The translations under genes and the position numbers were made by a program. Source: Herbaspirillum sp. ST 5-3 (lineage in GTDB: Bacteria > Pseudomonadota > Gammaproteobacteria > Burkholderiales > Burkholderiaceae_D). From it: a DNA stretch of 64,000 nt. Where the stretch lies: assembly GCF_004804275.1 (NCBI RefSeq), contig NZ_STGI01000013.1, positions 62,001 to 126,000 on the forward strand. Reading direction: 5' to 3'. Under the pieces are notes generated by a model, which was given only the letters and a program-made list of their open reading frames with translations, ran no database searches and was not told the origin of the DNA. This document shows, in pieces, positions 25,736-35,313 of the stretch (position 1 is its first letter; every line of letters begins with the position of its first letter).

Positions 25736-27748
25736 GTGACAGACCTGGGCCAGCTTGATTACATACTATTCGTGATTGCAGGGTGGTTTTTGATAGGCAC
25801 CTGCGGATTGTTTGTCATCAAGCACACCACGTTCGTCGCACGCGTACTCTTCCCCCTGGGCGCTCTGCTCGGCATCTTTCTCGGTGCCACAGGCCTGGCC
25901 GGCATCTGGATCGAGACACCCCAAACCATGATCCTGCCGCTGGGGCTGCCCGACTTGCCCTTCCACCTGCGCCTCGACAGTCTTTCCTCCTATTTCCTGT
26001 TCGTCTTCGGCATTGTCAGCACGGGCGTATCCGTGTTCTCGGCCGGTTATTTCCGCAAGGGCGAGGGAACGCCGCCCGGCCTGCTCTGCCTCGAGTACCA
26101 CGTCTGCCTGGCGAGCATGGCCCTGTTGCTGGTGGCAGACGACGCCTATGTGTTCATGGTGGCCTGGGAAACCATGACCTTGTCGGCCACGCTGCTGGTC
26201 ATGGCCAACCACCGCATACCTGAAGTTCGCCGCGCCGGCTTTCTGTACATCCTGATCTCCCATGTCGGCGCACTGGCGCTGTTGTTGTGCTTCGGCCTGC
26301 TACAGGCCAATACAGGCGACTACACCTTCGCCAACATGCGACAGCAGCACCTGAGCATGTTCTGGGCATCAATCGCGTTTTTCCTGGCGCTGTTCGGATT
26401 CGGCGCCAAGGCGGGCATCCTGCCCCTGCACGTGTGGCTGCCGGAAGCGCATCCCGCCGCGCCGTCCCCGATATCGGCGCTGATGAGCGCATTCGTGCTG
26501 AAGACCGGCGTCTACGGCGTGCTGCGGGTGACCTTCGACCTGCTGAATGAACAGGTCTGGTGGTGGGGAGGCACGACGATGGCGATCGGGCTGGCAACCG
26601 CCTTGTTCGGGGTCGTGCTGTGCACCGTCCAGACCGACATGAAACGGCTGCTGGCGTATTCGTCGATTGAGAATATCGGCCTGATTTTTGTCGGCATCGG
26701 CCTGACAATCCTGTTTCGCGCGTACGGCATGTCCGGCCTGGCGGCGCTGTCGCTGACGGCCAGCCTGTATCACATCGCCACCCATGGTGCTTTCAAAAGC
26801 CTGCTCTTCCTCGGCACCGGCACCGTGCTGCATGCGACCGGCGAACGCAACCTGGGCCGTCTTGGCGGACTCCTGCGCTTCATGCCGTGGACCGGCTGGG
26901 CGGCCCTGATCGGCGCGCTGGCTGCCGCCGGATTGCCGCCTCTTGGCGGCTTCGTCTCTGAATGGCTGTTGCTGCAAAGTTTCCTGTTCACGCCCGGCTT
27001 GCCGAATTCTTTCCTCAACATGCTCATCCCCATCGTGGCGGCAGTGATTGCACTGGTTGGAGCCCTGGCGGGATATGTGATGGTCAAGTTCTTTGGCGTC
27101 ATCTTCCTCGGCCAGCCGCGTGAGCCGAAGCTGAACGAGGCCCATGATGCCGATACATGGGAACGTCTTGGTTTCGGATGGCTGGTCGCGGCCTGCATTT
27201 TCCTCGGCCTGTTCCCGGTGCAACTGGTGCAGGCCCTGGATCGCGTCACCCACTTTCTCGTCGGCGACGGCATCGCAGAGGCTGTCACGCAAAACGGCTG
27301 GCTGATGCTCGCGCCGGTTGCGCCGGATCGTGCCAGCTATGCGCCCGCGGTATTCGTCATGATGCTGCTGGCGTGCTGCATGCTCGCCTTTATGCTGGTG
27401 CGTCGCCTGTACCACGGACGCTTCCGCCGGTCGCCGCCGTGGGCATGCGGATTCCCGATCATGACCGCTCGCATGCAGGACACGGCGGAAGGCTTCGGTC
27501 AGCCGATTCGTGAAATTTTCTCGCCGTTCTTCCGGATGACGCGCGAACTGCCGACTGCATTCGACAAGGCGCCGCGTTATCGGGTTACTGTCGAAGATCC
27601 GTTCTGGCAAATGATCTATCGCCCGATCGCACGGCTCACCGAACGCGTCGCGCGCCTGGTCGGGCTGCTGCAGCAGGGGCGGATCGCGGTCTACCTGCTC
27701 TACAGCTTTTTGACGCTGCTGCTGATGTTGCTGCTGGTGACGCGATGA
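25736..27748 (+). CDS. hyfB: Hydrogenase-4 subunit B-like antiporter subunit (NuoL/MrpA family)
   Basis: Multi-pass ion-pumping subunit of a complex I-related membrane complex. GTG start at 25736 with AAGGAA five bases upstream; 670 residues, matching HyfB. About 15 membrane segments; GFGAKAGILPLHVWLPEAHPA with the conserved lysine and acidic residues, and WETMTLSA with the key glutamate, are the antiporter-family motifs. Its stop overlaps the hyfC ATG (ATGA), showing translational coupling. A TATAAT at 25685-25690 may be its -10 box, but the -35 spacing is wrong. Confidence 0.9.
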   Translation: MTDLGQLDYILFVIAGWFLIGTCGLFVIKHTTFVARVLFPLGALLGIFLGATGLAGIWIETPQTMILPLGLPDLPFHLRLDSLSSYFLFVFGIVSTGVSVFSAGYFRKGEGTPPGLLCLEYHVCLASMALLLVADDAYVFMVAWETMTLSATLLVMANHRIPEVRRAGFLYILISHVGALALLLCFGLLQANTGDYTFANMRQQHLSMFWASIAFFLALFGFGAKAGILPLHVWLPEAHPAAPSPISALMSAFVLKTGVYGVLRVTFDLLNEQVWWWGGTTMAIGLATALFGVVLCTVQTDMKRLLAYSSIENIGLIFVGIGLTILFRAYGMSGLAALSLTASLYHIATHGAFKSLLFLGTGTVLHATGERNLGRLGGLLRFMPWTGWAALIGALAAAGLPPLGGFVSEWLLLQSFLFTPGLPNSFLNMLIPIVAAVIALVGALAGYVMVKFFGVIFLGQPREPKLNEAHDADTWERLGFGWLVAACIFLGLFPVQLVQALDRVTHFLVGDGIAEAVTQNGWLMLAPVAPDRASYAPAVFVMMLLACCMLAFMLVRRLYHGRFRRSPPWACGFPIMTARMQDTAEGFGQPIREIFSPFFRMTRELPTAFDKAPRYRVTVEDPFWQMIYRPIARLTERVARLVGLLQQGRIAVYLLYSFLTLLLMLLLVTR

Positions 27749-28695
27749 TCAATTTCTCCGGTCTGCTTCTTCAATTCCTCGAAATCGTGCTGGCGCTGGC
27801 CGCCGCACCGCTGCTGACAGGCTGGGTCAACCAGTGCCGCGCCTGGTTGCAGAACAAGTCTGCGCCTCCCCTTTTCCAACCCTATCGCATGCTGCACAAG
27901 CTGTTCTACAAGGAATCGGTGCTGGCCGACCATGCCACGCCTTTGTTTCGGATGGTTCCGTATATCGTGTTCGGCTGCATGACGCTGGCCTGCGGCATCA
28001 TTCCCACCTTGTCGACCGATCTGCCGCTCTCGCCGGCGGCCGATGCGATCGCGCTGGTCGGCCTGCTGGCACTGGCGCGGGTGTTCATTTCGCTGGCGGC
28101 AATGGATATCGGAACGGCCTTCGGCACCCTGGGCGCCCGACGCGAGATGCTGGTGGGTTTTCTGGCCGAACCGGCATTGCTGATGGTGTTGTTTTCCGCT
28201 TCGCTGATCACGCAATCGACCTTGCTGCCGACCATCGTGGACAAGCTGGTGCACCGCGAGCTGGCGATCTATCCCAGCCTCGCTTTCGCCGGCGTGGCCT
28301 TTACGATGGTGTCGCTGGCCGAGAATGCCCGTGTGCCGGTCGACAATCCCGCGACGCATCTTGAGCTGACCATGATCCACGAGGCGCTGATCCTCGAATA
28401 TTCCGGACGCCATTTGGCACTGGTGGAATGGGCCGCAAGCCTCAAGCTGTTTGCCTACTCCTGCATCGGTATCGCGCTGTTCTTCCCCTGGGGTATCGCT
28501 ACGGTCGAGACGCCTGTCGAGCTCGTCATGGCACTTCCCATCCTGGCCGGCAAGCTGGCGATCGGCGGCGCCTTGCTCGCGCTGATTGAAATGAGCAGCG
28601 CCAAGATGCGTATTTTCCGTGTTCCGGAATTTCTGACCTCCGCGTTTCTGCTGGCGGTGATCGGCATGCTCATCCACTTCCTGCTGGGGGCATAG
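27745..28695 (+). CDS. hyfC: Hydrogenase-4 subunit C-like membrane anchor (NuoH family)
   Basis: 316-residue multi-pass protein equivalent to NuoH/HyfC, the connection between the peripheral arm and the antiporter subunits. LTMIHEALILEYSGRHLALVEWA is the characteristic HyfC block. ATGA overlap with hyfB; hyfE starts 1 base after the stop. Retains the acidic residues along the membrane helices expected of the channel subunit (visible: NTHLELTMIHE, EYSGR). Confidence 0.9.
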   Translation: MINFSGLLLQFLEIVLALAAAPLLTGWVNQCRAWLQNKSAPPLFQPYRMLHKLFYKESVLADHATPLFRMVPYIVFGCMTLACGIIPTLSTDLPLSPAADAIALVGLLALARVFISLAAMDIGTAFGTLGARREMLVGFLAEPALLMVLFSASLITQSTLLPTIVDKLVHRELAIYPSLAFAGVAFTMVSLAENARVPVDNPATHLELTMIHEALILEYSGRHLALVEWAASLKLFAYSCIGIALFFPWGIATVETPVELVMALPILAGKLAIGGALLALIEMSSAKMRIFRVPEFLTSAFLLAVIGMLIHFLLGA

Positions 28696-28696
28696 G

Positions 28697-29356
28697 ATGA
28701 CCAATTACCCTGCGCAATTCCTGAACCTGTTCGCGGCCACGCTGCTGTTGCTGACCTTTGCCATGCTCAGCCAGCGCAGGATTCTGTCCTTGATTCATCT
28801 GTTTACGCTGCATGGAGCGACGCTGGTGGCGGCCACGCTGGTCGTCGCATTTGTGACGCACGAAACCCATCTTTATTTTTCCGCCGCCCTGACCTTCGCG
28901 CTGAAAGTCGTCCTGATCCCGTGGATATTGCACAAGCTGATCCGGCGTCTGAACGTCAAATGGGATGTGGAGCCGCTCATCAATGTCCCGACCACGATGC
29001 TGATCGGCATCGTCCTGGTGATCATTGCCTTCAACCTGGCGCTGCCGATCGCGCAGCTTTCCTATTCGATCGCACGCGGCACACTCGGGATCGCACTGGC
29101 CTGCATTCTGCTCTCCTTCATGATGATGATCACGCGCTCCAAGGCGGTGCCGCAGGTGATCGGATTCCTGGCGATGGAGAACGGACTGTTTTTCGCCGCG
29201 ACCGCCGCGACCTATGGAATGCCGATGATCGTTGAACTCGGTATCGCGCTCGACATCCTGGTCGGCATCCTGATCCTCGGGGTGTTCATGTTCCAGATTC
29301 GCGAACGGTTCGACAATCTGGATATACACAACCTGGAAAGCCTGAAAGAAGACTGA
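28697..29356 (+). CDS. hyfE: Hydrogenase-4 subunit E-like membrane protein (NuoK-related)
   Basis: 219 residues, about seven membrane segments, same length as HyfE. AMENGLFFAATAATYGMPMIVELGIALDILVG is the NuoK-like block with the conserved glutamates. Packed between hyfC and hyfF with 1-base gaps. No membrane subunit corresponding to HyfD is present in this cluster. Confidence 0.88.
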   Translation: MTNYPAQFLNLFAATLLLLTFAMLSQRRILSLIHLFTLHGATLVAATLVVAFVTHETHLYFSAALTFALKVVLIPWILHKLIRRLNVKWDVEPLINVPTTMLIGIVLVIIAFNLALPIAQLSYSIARGTLGIALACILLSFMMMITRSKAVPQVIGFLAMENGLFFAATAATYGMPMIVELGIALDILVGILILGVFMFQIRERFDNLDIHNLESLKED

Positions 29357-29357
29357 C

Positions 29358-30812
29358 ATGGACGCCTTGGTTCTGGTTCTGCTGACACCGCTGCTCGGCG
29401 GCCTGATACTGGGCCTGATCGGCGATCGCGACAGCGCGGCGGAACTCAACGTCGGTTTCAGCCTCGTCACCTTCATCGCTGCCGCCATGCTGACCGCACA
29501 GATCATCGCCGGCGGCCCGACGTTCGGCTTCGGCAAGCTGCTGTTTATCGATCCGCTGAATGTTTTCCTCGTCACGCTGACGGCCTTCGTCGGCCTGACG
29601 ACGTCACTTTTCTCGCGGCCGTACATGCGCGTGGAGCGTGACCACGGCAAGATGACGCCGCGCCGCATGCGCCTGTATCACAGCATGTACCAGCTGTTCA
29701 TGTTCACCATGTTCCTTGCACTGATGACCAACAACATGGGCATGCTGTGGGTGGCGATGGAAGGCGCGACGCTGGCGACCGTACTGCTGGTCAGCGTGTA
29801 TCGCACCGCAACCAGCCTGGAAGCCGCCTGGAAATATTTCATCCTGTGCGGCGTCGGCATTGCGCTGGCGCTATTCGGAACCATTCTGCTTTACCTTGCC
29901 GCATATCGTGAACTGGGCAGCGGCAGCGATGCCCTGCTGTGGACCAACCTGAACGCCGTCAAAACCCGTCTCGAGCCGACGGTCATGTCGCTCGCGTTTG
30001 TTTTCCTGCTGGTCGGCTACGGCACCAAGATGGGCCTGGTCCCCTTGCATAACTGGCTGCCCGATGCGCATGCGGAGGGGCCGACTCCCATCTCGGCGGT
30101 GCTGTCCGGACTGCTGCTCAATGTGGCCTTGTACGCGGTGCTGCGTTTCAAGGTGCTGGCCGACGGGGCGCTGCTCAACGGCCTGCCGGGCAAGCTTCTG
30201 GTCGGTTTCGGCTTGCTGTCCGTGCTGGTAGCGACGTATTCCCTGTCGCGGCAGAAGGATGTGAAGCGGATGTTTTCGTATTCCTCCATCGAGCATATCG
30301 GGCTGATGACTTTTGCGTTCGGCATCGGCGGACCGATTGCGACTTACGCCGGACTGCTGCACATGACCGTGCACTCGCTGGTGAAGTCGGCAATCTTTTT
30401 CGCGGTCGGCCATGCGGCGCAGAAGGCCGGTACGCAGGTCATGGACGACATCCGCGGCCTGGTGAAGGTCAGCCCCACCGTGGGCTGGGGCATGCTGCTG
30501 GGATCGCTGGCGATTCTCGGCATGCCGCCCTTCGGCGTGTTCTCCAGCGAATTCCTGATCGTGACGACCGCCATGCGTGAATTGCCATGGACAACGCCGG
30601 TGCTGCTGCTCGCGCTCGGCGTCGCGTTCGCGTCGATCCTGAGCCGTGTGCTGTCGATGGTGTTTGGTGAAACCACCGCCAAGCCGCTGGCCCATCCCCC
30701 GGCGCTGCTGCCGGTCTTCATCCACCTGGGATTGGGACTGATGCTCGGTTTGTATATTCCCGCTTATCTGAACATGTGGTTCAGGCAAGCAGTCAAGATG
30801 ATCGTAGGGTGA
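29358..30812 (+). CDS. hyfF: Hydrogenase-4 subunit F-like antiporter subunit (NuoN/NuoM family)
   Basis: 484 residues, about 14 membrane segments; GYGTKMGLVPLHNWLPDAHAEGPTPISAVLSG contains the conserved lysine of the antiporter family, and MEGATLATVLLVS holds the conserved glutamate of an earlier helix. The second antiporter-like subunit beside HyfB; the enteric complexes carry three (HyfB, D and F), so this cluster has one fewer. Confidence 0.9.
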   Translation: MDALVLVLLTPLLGGLILGLIGDRDSAAELNVGFSLVTFIAAAMLTAQIIAGGPTFGFGKLLFIDPLNVFLVTLTAFVGLTTSLFSRPYMRVERDHGKMTPRRMRLYHSMYQLFMFTMFLALMTNNMGMLWVAMEGATLATVLLVSVYRTATSLEAAWKYFILCGVGIALALFGTILLYLAAYRELGSGSDALLWTNLNAVKTRLEPTVMSLAFVFLLVGYGTKMGLVPLHNWLPDAHAEGPTPISAVLSGLLLNVALYAVLRFKVLADGALLNGLPGKLLVGFGLLSVLVATYSLSRQKDVKRMFSYSSIEHIGLMTFAFGIGGPIATYAGLLHMTVHSLVKSAIFFAVGHAAQKAGTQVMDDIRGLVKVSPTVGWGMLLGSLAILGMPPFGVFSSEFLIVTTAMRELPWTTPVLLLALGVAFASILSRVLSMVFGETTAKPLAHPPALLPVFIHLGLGLMLGLYIPAYLNMWFRQAVKMIVG

Positions 30813-30815
30813 ACG

Positions 30816-32372
30816 ATGAACACCGATACGTTTACCAAGAGATACGCGCTCCCGTTCAAATCGCTGGCGGGCAGCGTGCCGATGTGCGTGGCGGATGTCA
30901 CGCCGCAGGACTGGTCACGCGTGGCGCAGATGATCAATACCGAAGGCGGCCGGCTGATTTCCGTTTGGGGAACGGATCGACGTCCGCTCGCGGACCGCTA
31001 TGTCATGTCGGCTGTCTATTGCGCCGACGAAGGCCTGCTGTGGCTGCGTCTGGCGGTGAACGAGCGGGAAGGCTACCCGGACCTGTCCGTGATATTCCCC
31101 TCGGCGGCAAGGATGCAAAGGACGGTGTTCGATCTTCTCGGCATCCCGGCAAATGGCGCGGAAGACACTCGCCCCTGGATCAATCACGGCAGATGGCCCG
31201 CATCGTACTTCCCGCTGCGGCATGAGTTCTCGGGGCGGGAACAGTTCGACAGTGGATTGGAAGAATATCCGTTCATGCAGGTGGAAGGCGACGGCGTCCA
31301 TGAGATCGCGGTCGGCCCGATCCACGCCGGCACCATCGAGCCCGGACATTTTCGATTTTCCGTCGTGGGCGAAAAGGTGCTGCGACTGGAGCAGCGCCTC
31401 GGTTATACGCACAAGGGGACGGACAAGCTTTTCGTTGGACGCGAGCTCGCCGACGGCGCCCGCATTGCGGGGCGAGTATCGGGCGATTCGACCGTCGCGT
31501 TCGCGTGGGCCTACTGCATGGCCGCCGAGGGAGCCAGCAAGTGCGTAGTGCCGCCGCGCGCGCTGTGGCTGCGCGCATTGCTGCTGGAGCGCGAGCGCAT
31601 TGCCAGTCACCTGGGCGATCTGGGCGCACTCGGCAATGACGCCGGCCTGGCATTCGGCCTGGCGCAGTTTTCGCGACTGAAAGAAGATTGGGTGCGGCTC
31701 AACCTTCAGCTGTTCGGCCATCGCTTCATGATGGATCGGATCATTCCGGGCGGCGTCTCGGTCGACCTGGATGCGGTGGGCATCGGCCTGCTGATGACGC
31801 AGTGCGATCACATCGAGGACGAAGTGCGCACGCTGCACGGTATCTACGACGAACATGCGGGCCTGCAGGACCGATTTATTTCGGCTGGCCGCGTGTTGCC
31901 GAAGCTGGCGTCGGAACTCGGCTTGTGCGGAATGGCGGGCCGCGCCAGCGGGCAGGCATGGGACGCGCGCGCGGATCAGGCGATGGCACCTTATTCGCAG
32001 CTCGATGTGCGCATGGCCACGCATCGCAACGGCGACGTCGCGGCGCGCGTGCTCGTGCGCTTCGATGAAATCGCCGAGTCGCTGCGCCTGCTGCGGGAAA
32101 TCTTACGGCGCTTGCCGTCCGGCTCGATCGCTGTGCCCTTGCCGGCATCCGGGGGCGAAAGCCTGGGCACGGGCTGGGTGGAAGGCTGGCGCGGCGCAGT
32201 CCTGGTCGGCCTGGAAACCGATGCGCAAGGCAAGATCCTGCGCTGTCATTGCCATGATCCATCATGGCAGAACTGGCCGGTCCTGCAACATGCGATCATG
32301 GGCAATATCGTTCCTGATTTCCCCTTGATCAACAAATCCTTCAATCTCAGCTATTCGGGACACGATCTCTGA
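30816..32372 (+). CDS. hyfG: Hydrogenase-4-like large subunit lacking the NiFe cysteines (NuoC-NuoD fusion)
   Basis: 518 residues: a NuoC/30-kDa-like domain (about 1-150) fused to a NuoD/NiFe large-subunit-like domain (about 165-518), the HycE/HyfG architecture. In hydrogenases two CxxC pairs bind NiFe: RxCGxC and DPCxxCxxR. Here the first reads RVSGDS (residues 220-225) and the C-terminal one reads NLSYSGHDL (510-518), so all four ligand cysteines are gone although the flanks align. The gene is intact, with a 3-base gap before and TGATG overlap after. It should not be a hydrogenase; it fits the Ehr (energy-converting hydrogenase-related) class. Substrate unknown. Confidence 0.9.
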   Translation: MNTDTFTKRYALPFKSLAGSVPMCVADVTPQDWSRVAQMINTEGGRLISVWGTDRRPLADRYVMSAVYCADEGLLWLRLAVNEREGYPDLSVIFPSAARMQRTVFDLLGIPANGAEDTRPWINHGRWPASYFPLRHEFSGREQFDSGLEEYPFMQVEGDGVHEIAVGPIHAGTIEPGHFRFSVVGEKVLRLEQRLGYTHKGTDKLFVGRELADGARIAGRVSGDSTVAFAWAYCMAAEGASKCVVPPRALWLRALLLERERIASHLGDLGALGNDAGLAFGLAQFSRLKEDWVRLNLQLFGHRFMMDRIIPGGVSVDLDAVGIGLLMTQCDHIEDEVRTLHGIYDEHAGLQDRFISAGRVLPKLASELGLCGMAGRASGQAWDARADQAMAPYSQLDVRMATHRNGDVAARVLVRFDEIAESLRLLREILRRLPSGSIAVPLPASGGESLGTGWVEGWRGAVLVGLETDAQGKILRCHCHDPSWQNWPVLQHAIMGNIVPDFPLINKSFNLSYSGHDL

Positions 32373-32899
32373 TGTGGTTCCTCCTCAAGCAAATCGCCCA
32401 TGCGGGACTGCCGGCGGAAAAGGCGCCCGAGCCGAATGAAGCCTGGCGCACGGAGCGCGAACAGATTCAATCGAATATCCTGTCCATTCTCGGACGGGCA
32501 CTCTGCATCCGCCAGGTTGATGCGGGTTCCTGCAATGCTTGCGAGCTGGAGATACAGGCCTTGAGCAATCCCTATTACAACCTTGAAGGGCTGGGGATCA
32601 AATTCGTCGCCAGTCCGCGCCATGCCGATATGCTGCTGGTGACGGGGCCGGTGACCAAGAACATGGAAGCCGCGCTCAAGGATGCCTATGACGCGACGCC
32701 CCACCCGAAACTGGTGGTAGGAATCGGCGAATGCGCAGGCAACGGCGGAATCTTCGGCGAGAGTTATGCCAGTTGCGGACGCGTGTCGAACGTGATTCCG
32801 GTCGACGTCGTCGTGCCGGGCTGTCCGCCGCCGCCGATCGATATCCTTCGAGGGATTCTGTCAGCAGTAACGGCGAAGGCAGGCGAATCCGGGACCTAG
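32372..32899 (+). CDS. hyfI: Hydrogenase-4-like small subunit (NuoB family), short form
   Basis: 175 residues, a NuoB-like [4Fe-4S] protein joining the large subunit to the membrane arm. The cluster ligands are kept: Cys54 and Cys57 (GSCNACELE), Cys121 (GECAGNGG) and Cys151 (GCPPPP). It is shorter than HycG/HyfI (about 250), lacking most of the C-terminal extension. The start overlaps the hyfG stop (TGATG). No HyfA/HyfH-type ferredoxin or hyp maturation gene lies nearby. Its stop is separated by 2 bases from the convergent GGDEF/EAL gene, with no terminator between. Confidence 0.9.
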   Translation: MWFLLKQIAHAGLPAEKAPEPNEAWRTEREQIQSNILSILGRALCIRQVDAGSCNACELEIQALSNPYYNLEGLGIKFVASPRHADMLLVTGPVTKNMEAALKDAYDATPHPKLVVGIGECAGNGGIFGESYASCGRVSNVIPVDVVVPGCPPPPIDILRGILSAVTAKAGESGT

Positions 32900-32901
32900 C
32901 C

Positions 32902-35031
32902 TTAATGGAGCCCGGCAGCGCGTACGCTGCCTTCGTAGCGCGCAAATGCATCGGCCAGCATATCCACCATAGCGCGCTCGCTCCAGGGCTGGTGCAGGAA
33001 TTTGTAAATGCCGCCGCGATTGATCGCATCGGCGCTGACCGTCGCATCGAACTCCCCGCCGAGAAGAATGCGCACGGTGTTCGGATACATCTGTTTGACG
33101 CGGCTCAAAAACTCAACGCCGCCGATGCCGGACATGCCCTGATCGCACAGGACGATGCCCACTTCCTCGGCTGCCAACAGGTCGAACGCCTCGCGCGCAT
33201 CCGACGCCTCCAGCAGACGATAGCGCGCAAACTGCGACGCAGCGGACAAGGCACGACGGCTGTTCTCGTTTCGGGACAGCAGCAACATGGCGGGGGCGTG
33301 ACGGGACCTGCTGATTTTTTCGATCTCCAGCACGCGCTTTTCCAATAGCACGGCCAGGCACAGGTCGGCGGGAAGCGCCGGACTGAAGTAATCGCCTTGC
33401 ATTTCATCGCAGCCGTGCGCCGCAAGCAACGCGAGCTGACTGCCGTTTTCCATGCCCTCTGCCGCCACTTTCAATCGCAGGCTGTGCGCCATCGCAATGA
33501 CAGCGTCGGCAATGGCAAGATCGTCCGGATGGCTTTGAATCTCGCTGATGAAGCTCGGATCCAGCTTGATCCTGTCGACTGGGAAGCGCTTGAGGTAACC
33601 GAGATTGGAAAATCCTGTGCCGAAATCATCGATCGACAGTCCGATGCCAAGCACCTTGAGTTCCTGCAAAACTCGCATCGCCACAGCCGGATCCTGCATC
33701 AGCAAGGACTCCTTGAAGTCGAACTCGAGATGGCAGGCCGCGACGTCCATATCGCGCAGTGTCGAAGCAATCGATTGCGCAAAACCGGGGTTCAGGAACT
33801 GCGACGGCGAAATATTGATGGCAATCGGCACCTGCAACAGCGCCTGTTGCTGCCACTGCTTGTGCTGGGCGCAGGCAGTGCGAATCACCCAATCGCCGAT
33901 CTGGCCGATCAGGCCCGCTTCTTCGGCGAGCGGAATGAAGTGCAGGGGCGGCAGCAGTCCGAGCTCGGGATGCTGCCAGCGAATCAATGCCTCCAGGCCG
34001 ATGACCTGGCCGCCACGCAAATCGATGCGCGGCTGGTAATGCAGCACAAACTCCTCGCGTTCAATGGCAAGGCGCAGACTCCTCTCCAGTGCCATGCGCT
34101 CATTCATGCGCTGATTCAGCTCGCCCGTAAAGAACTGGGAGTTGTTGCGCCCAAGCTCTTTTGCACGATACATCGCGATGTCCGCATTCTTGAGAAGCGT
34201 TTCGACATCGCCGCCATCTTGCGGATAAAAGGCGAATCCGATGCTGCAGCTCGGCACGATGGAATAACCCTCGTACACGATCGGTTCGGCCATGCAATCC
34301 AGTATGCGCTGCATGGCATGGGCGGCGACGTTCTCGCAGATCTGGTCGTAAAACACGATGACAAATTCGTCGCCGCCGATGCGGGCGATGGTGTCGGACT
34401 CGCGCACGCACGATTGAAGCCGGCATGCCGCTTCGACCAGCAAATGATCGCCTGCTTCGTGGCCGAGCCGGTCATTCACGGTCTTGAACTTGTCGAGGTC
34501 GATATAAGCAACCCCGAGCTGACCGCCGTAACGGTCGGCGAAGCTGATCGCCTGCTGCAGGCGGTCGGTGAGCAGATTCCGGTTCGGCAGCCCGGTCAGG
34601 GTGTCATGTCCTGCCTGGAACCCAAGCTGGTCGCGGGCGTATTTCATCTGCAGGTGCGCATGGATGCGCGCCTGGATCTCCGCCGACCTGAATGGCTTGG
34701 TGACATAGTCGATGCCGCCGCAATTGAACGCGGCGACCTTGCTGTCGGTATCGTCGGAAACGCTGACGAAAATGACGGGGATGCCGTTGAACTGCTTGGA
34801 CTGTTTGAGATGGCGGCACACCTCGAATCCATTCATCTCGGGCATGTGAATGTCGAGCAGAATCAGGTCCGGTTGCGCGCGCTCGATCTGCTCCAGTGCG
34901 GTGACGCCGCTGGCGGCGGAACGGACGCGATAACCATGGCCGCTCAGAATGGCGGCCAGAAGCTCCCGGTCCGTCGGCGTGTCGTCGACTACCAGGACAT
35001 CGGCCAGATCCTTGTCAGCAGCCAAATGCAT
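32902..35031 (-). CDS. REC-GGDEF-EAL-REC response regulator (cyclic-di-GMP)
   Basis: 709 residues from the ATG at 35031 (AGAGG 6 bases upstream). First receiver domain 10-125, acidic pocket D16/D17 and phospho-acceptor Asp60. GGDEF domain with intact GGDEF (219-223) and an RxxD inhibitory site (RESD, 210-213). EAL domain with EAL (347-349), DDFGTG and KLD motifs, so both activities look possible. A C-terminal second receiver (about 575-709) has an Asp in LCDQGMSG and a Lys in YKFLHQPW but lacks the usual acidic pair (SRNE). The double-receiver layout suggests two phospho or protein inputs; no cognate kinase is adjacent. Confidence 0.92.
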   Translation of the reverse strand: MHLAADKDLADVLVVDDTPTDRELLAAILSGHGYRVRSAASGVTALEQIERAQPDLILLDIHMPEMNGFEVCRHLKQSKQFNGIPVIFVSVSDDTDSKVAAFNCGGIDYVTKPFRSAEIQARIHAHLQMKYARDQLGFQAGHDTLTGLPNRNLLTDRLQQAISFADRYGGQLGVAYIDLDKFKTVNDRLGHEAGDHLLVEAACRLQSCVRESDTIARIGGDEFVIVFYDQICENVAAHAMQRILDCMAEPIVYEGYSIVPSCSIGFAFYPQDGGDVETLLKNADIAMYRAKELGRNNSQFFTGELNQRMNERMALERSLRLAIEREEFVLHYQPRIDLRGGQVIGLEALIRWQHPELGLLPPLHFIPLAEEAGLIGQIGDWVIRTACAQHKQWQQQALLQVPIAINISPSQFLNPGFAQSIASTLRDMDVAACHLEFDFKESLLMQDPAVAMRVLQELKVLGIGLSIDDFGTGFSNLGYLKRFPVDRIKLDPSFISEIQSHPDDLAIADAVIAMAHSLRLKVAAEGMENGSQLALLAAHGCDEMQGDYFSPALPADLCLAVLLEKRVLEIEKISRSRHAPAMLLLSRNENSRRALSAASQFARYRLLEASDAREAFDLLAAEEVGIVLCDQGMSGIGGVEFLSRVKQMYPNTVRILLGGEFDATVSADAINRGGIYKFLHQPWSERAMVDMLADAFARYEGSVRAAGLH

Positions 35032-35313
35032 CGTGCGCCTCTTTCTCCCTGAGTTCGCTCTGCGTCCGGCGAAATCGCACTCGGGGATAAACGTCACTTC
35101 CAGGGTGATTGTCCTGTCCGTGTACCGGAACGGAATATTGCTTGATAGAAATAATACCAACATCAAGATCAGTTCGCTACAACAAATTGAGGCATTGATT
35201 GCAAAACGGACAAGCTCGACAGCTGCCCGACGCAGAACAGCAATTGCATTGGCGGAATAGTGTCAAAGACAGGGTAAAATAGCGGGTGCATTTTCACCGG
35301 GCCCACAACCATC

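Noticed and set aside
30816-32372. HyfG as an active NiFe hydrogenase subunit
   Set aside because: Both CxxC pairs are replaced (RVSGDS, NLSYSGHDL), so nickel binding is not supported.
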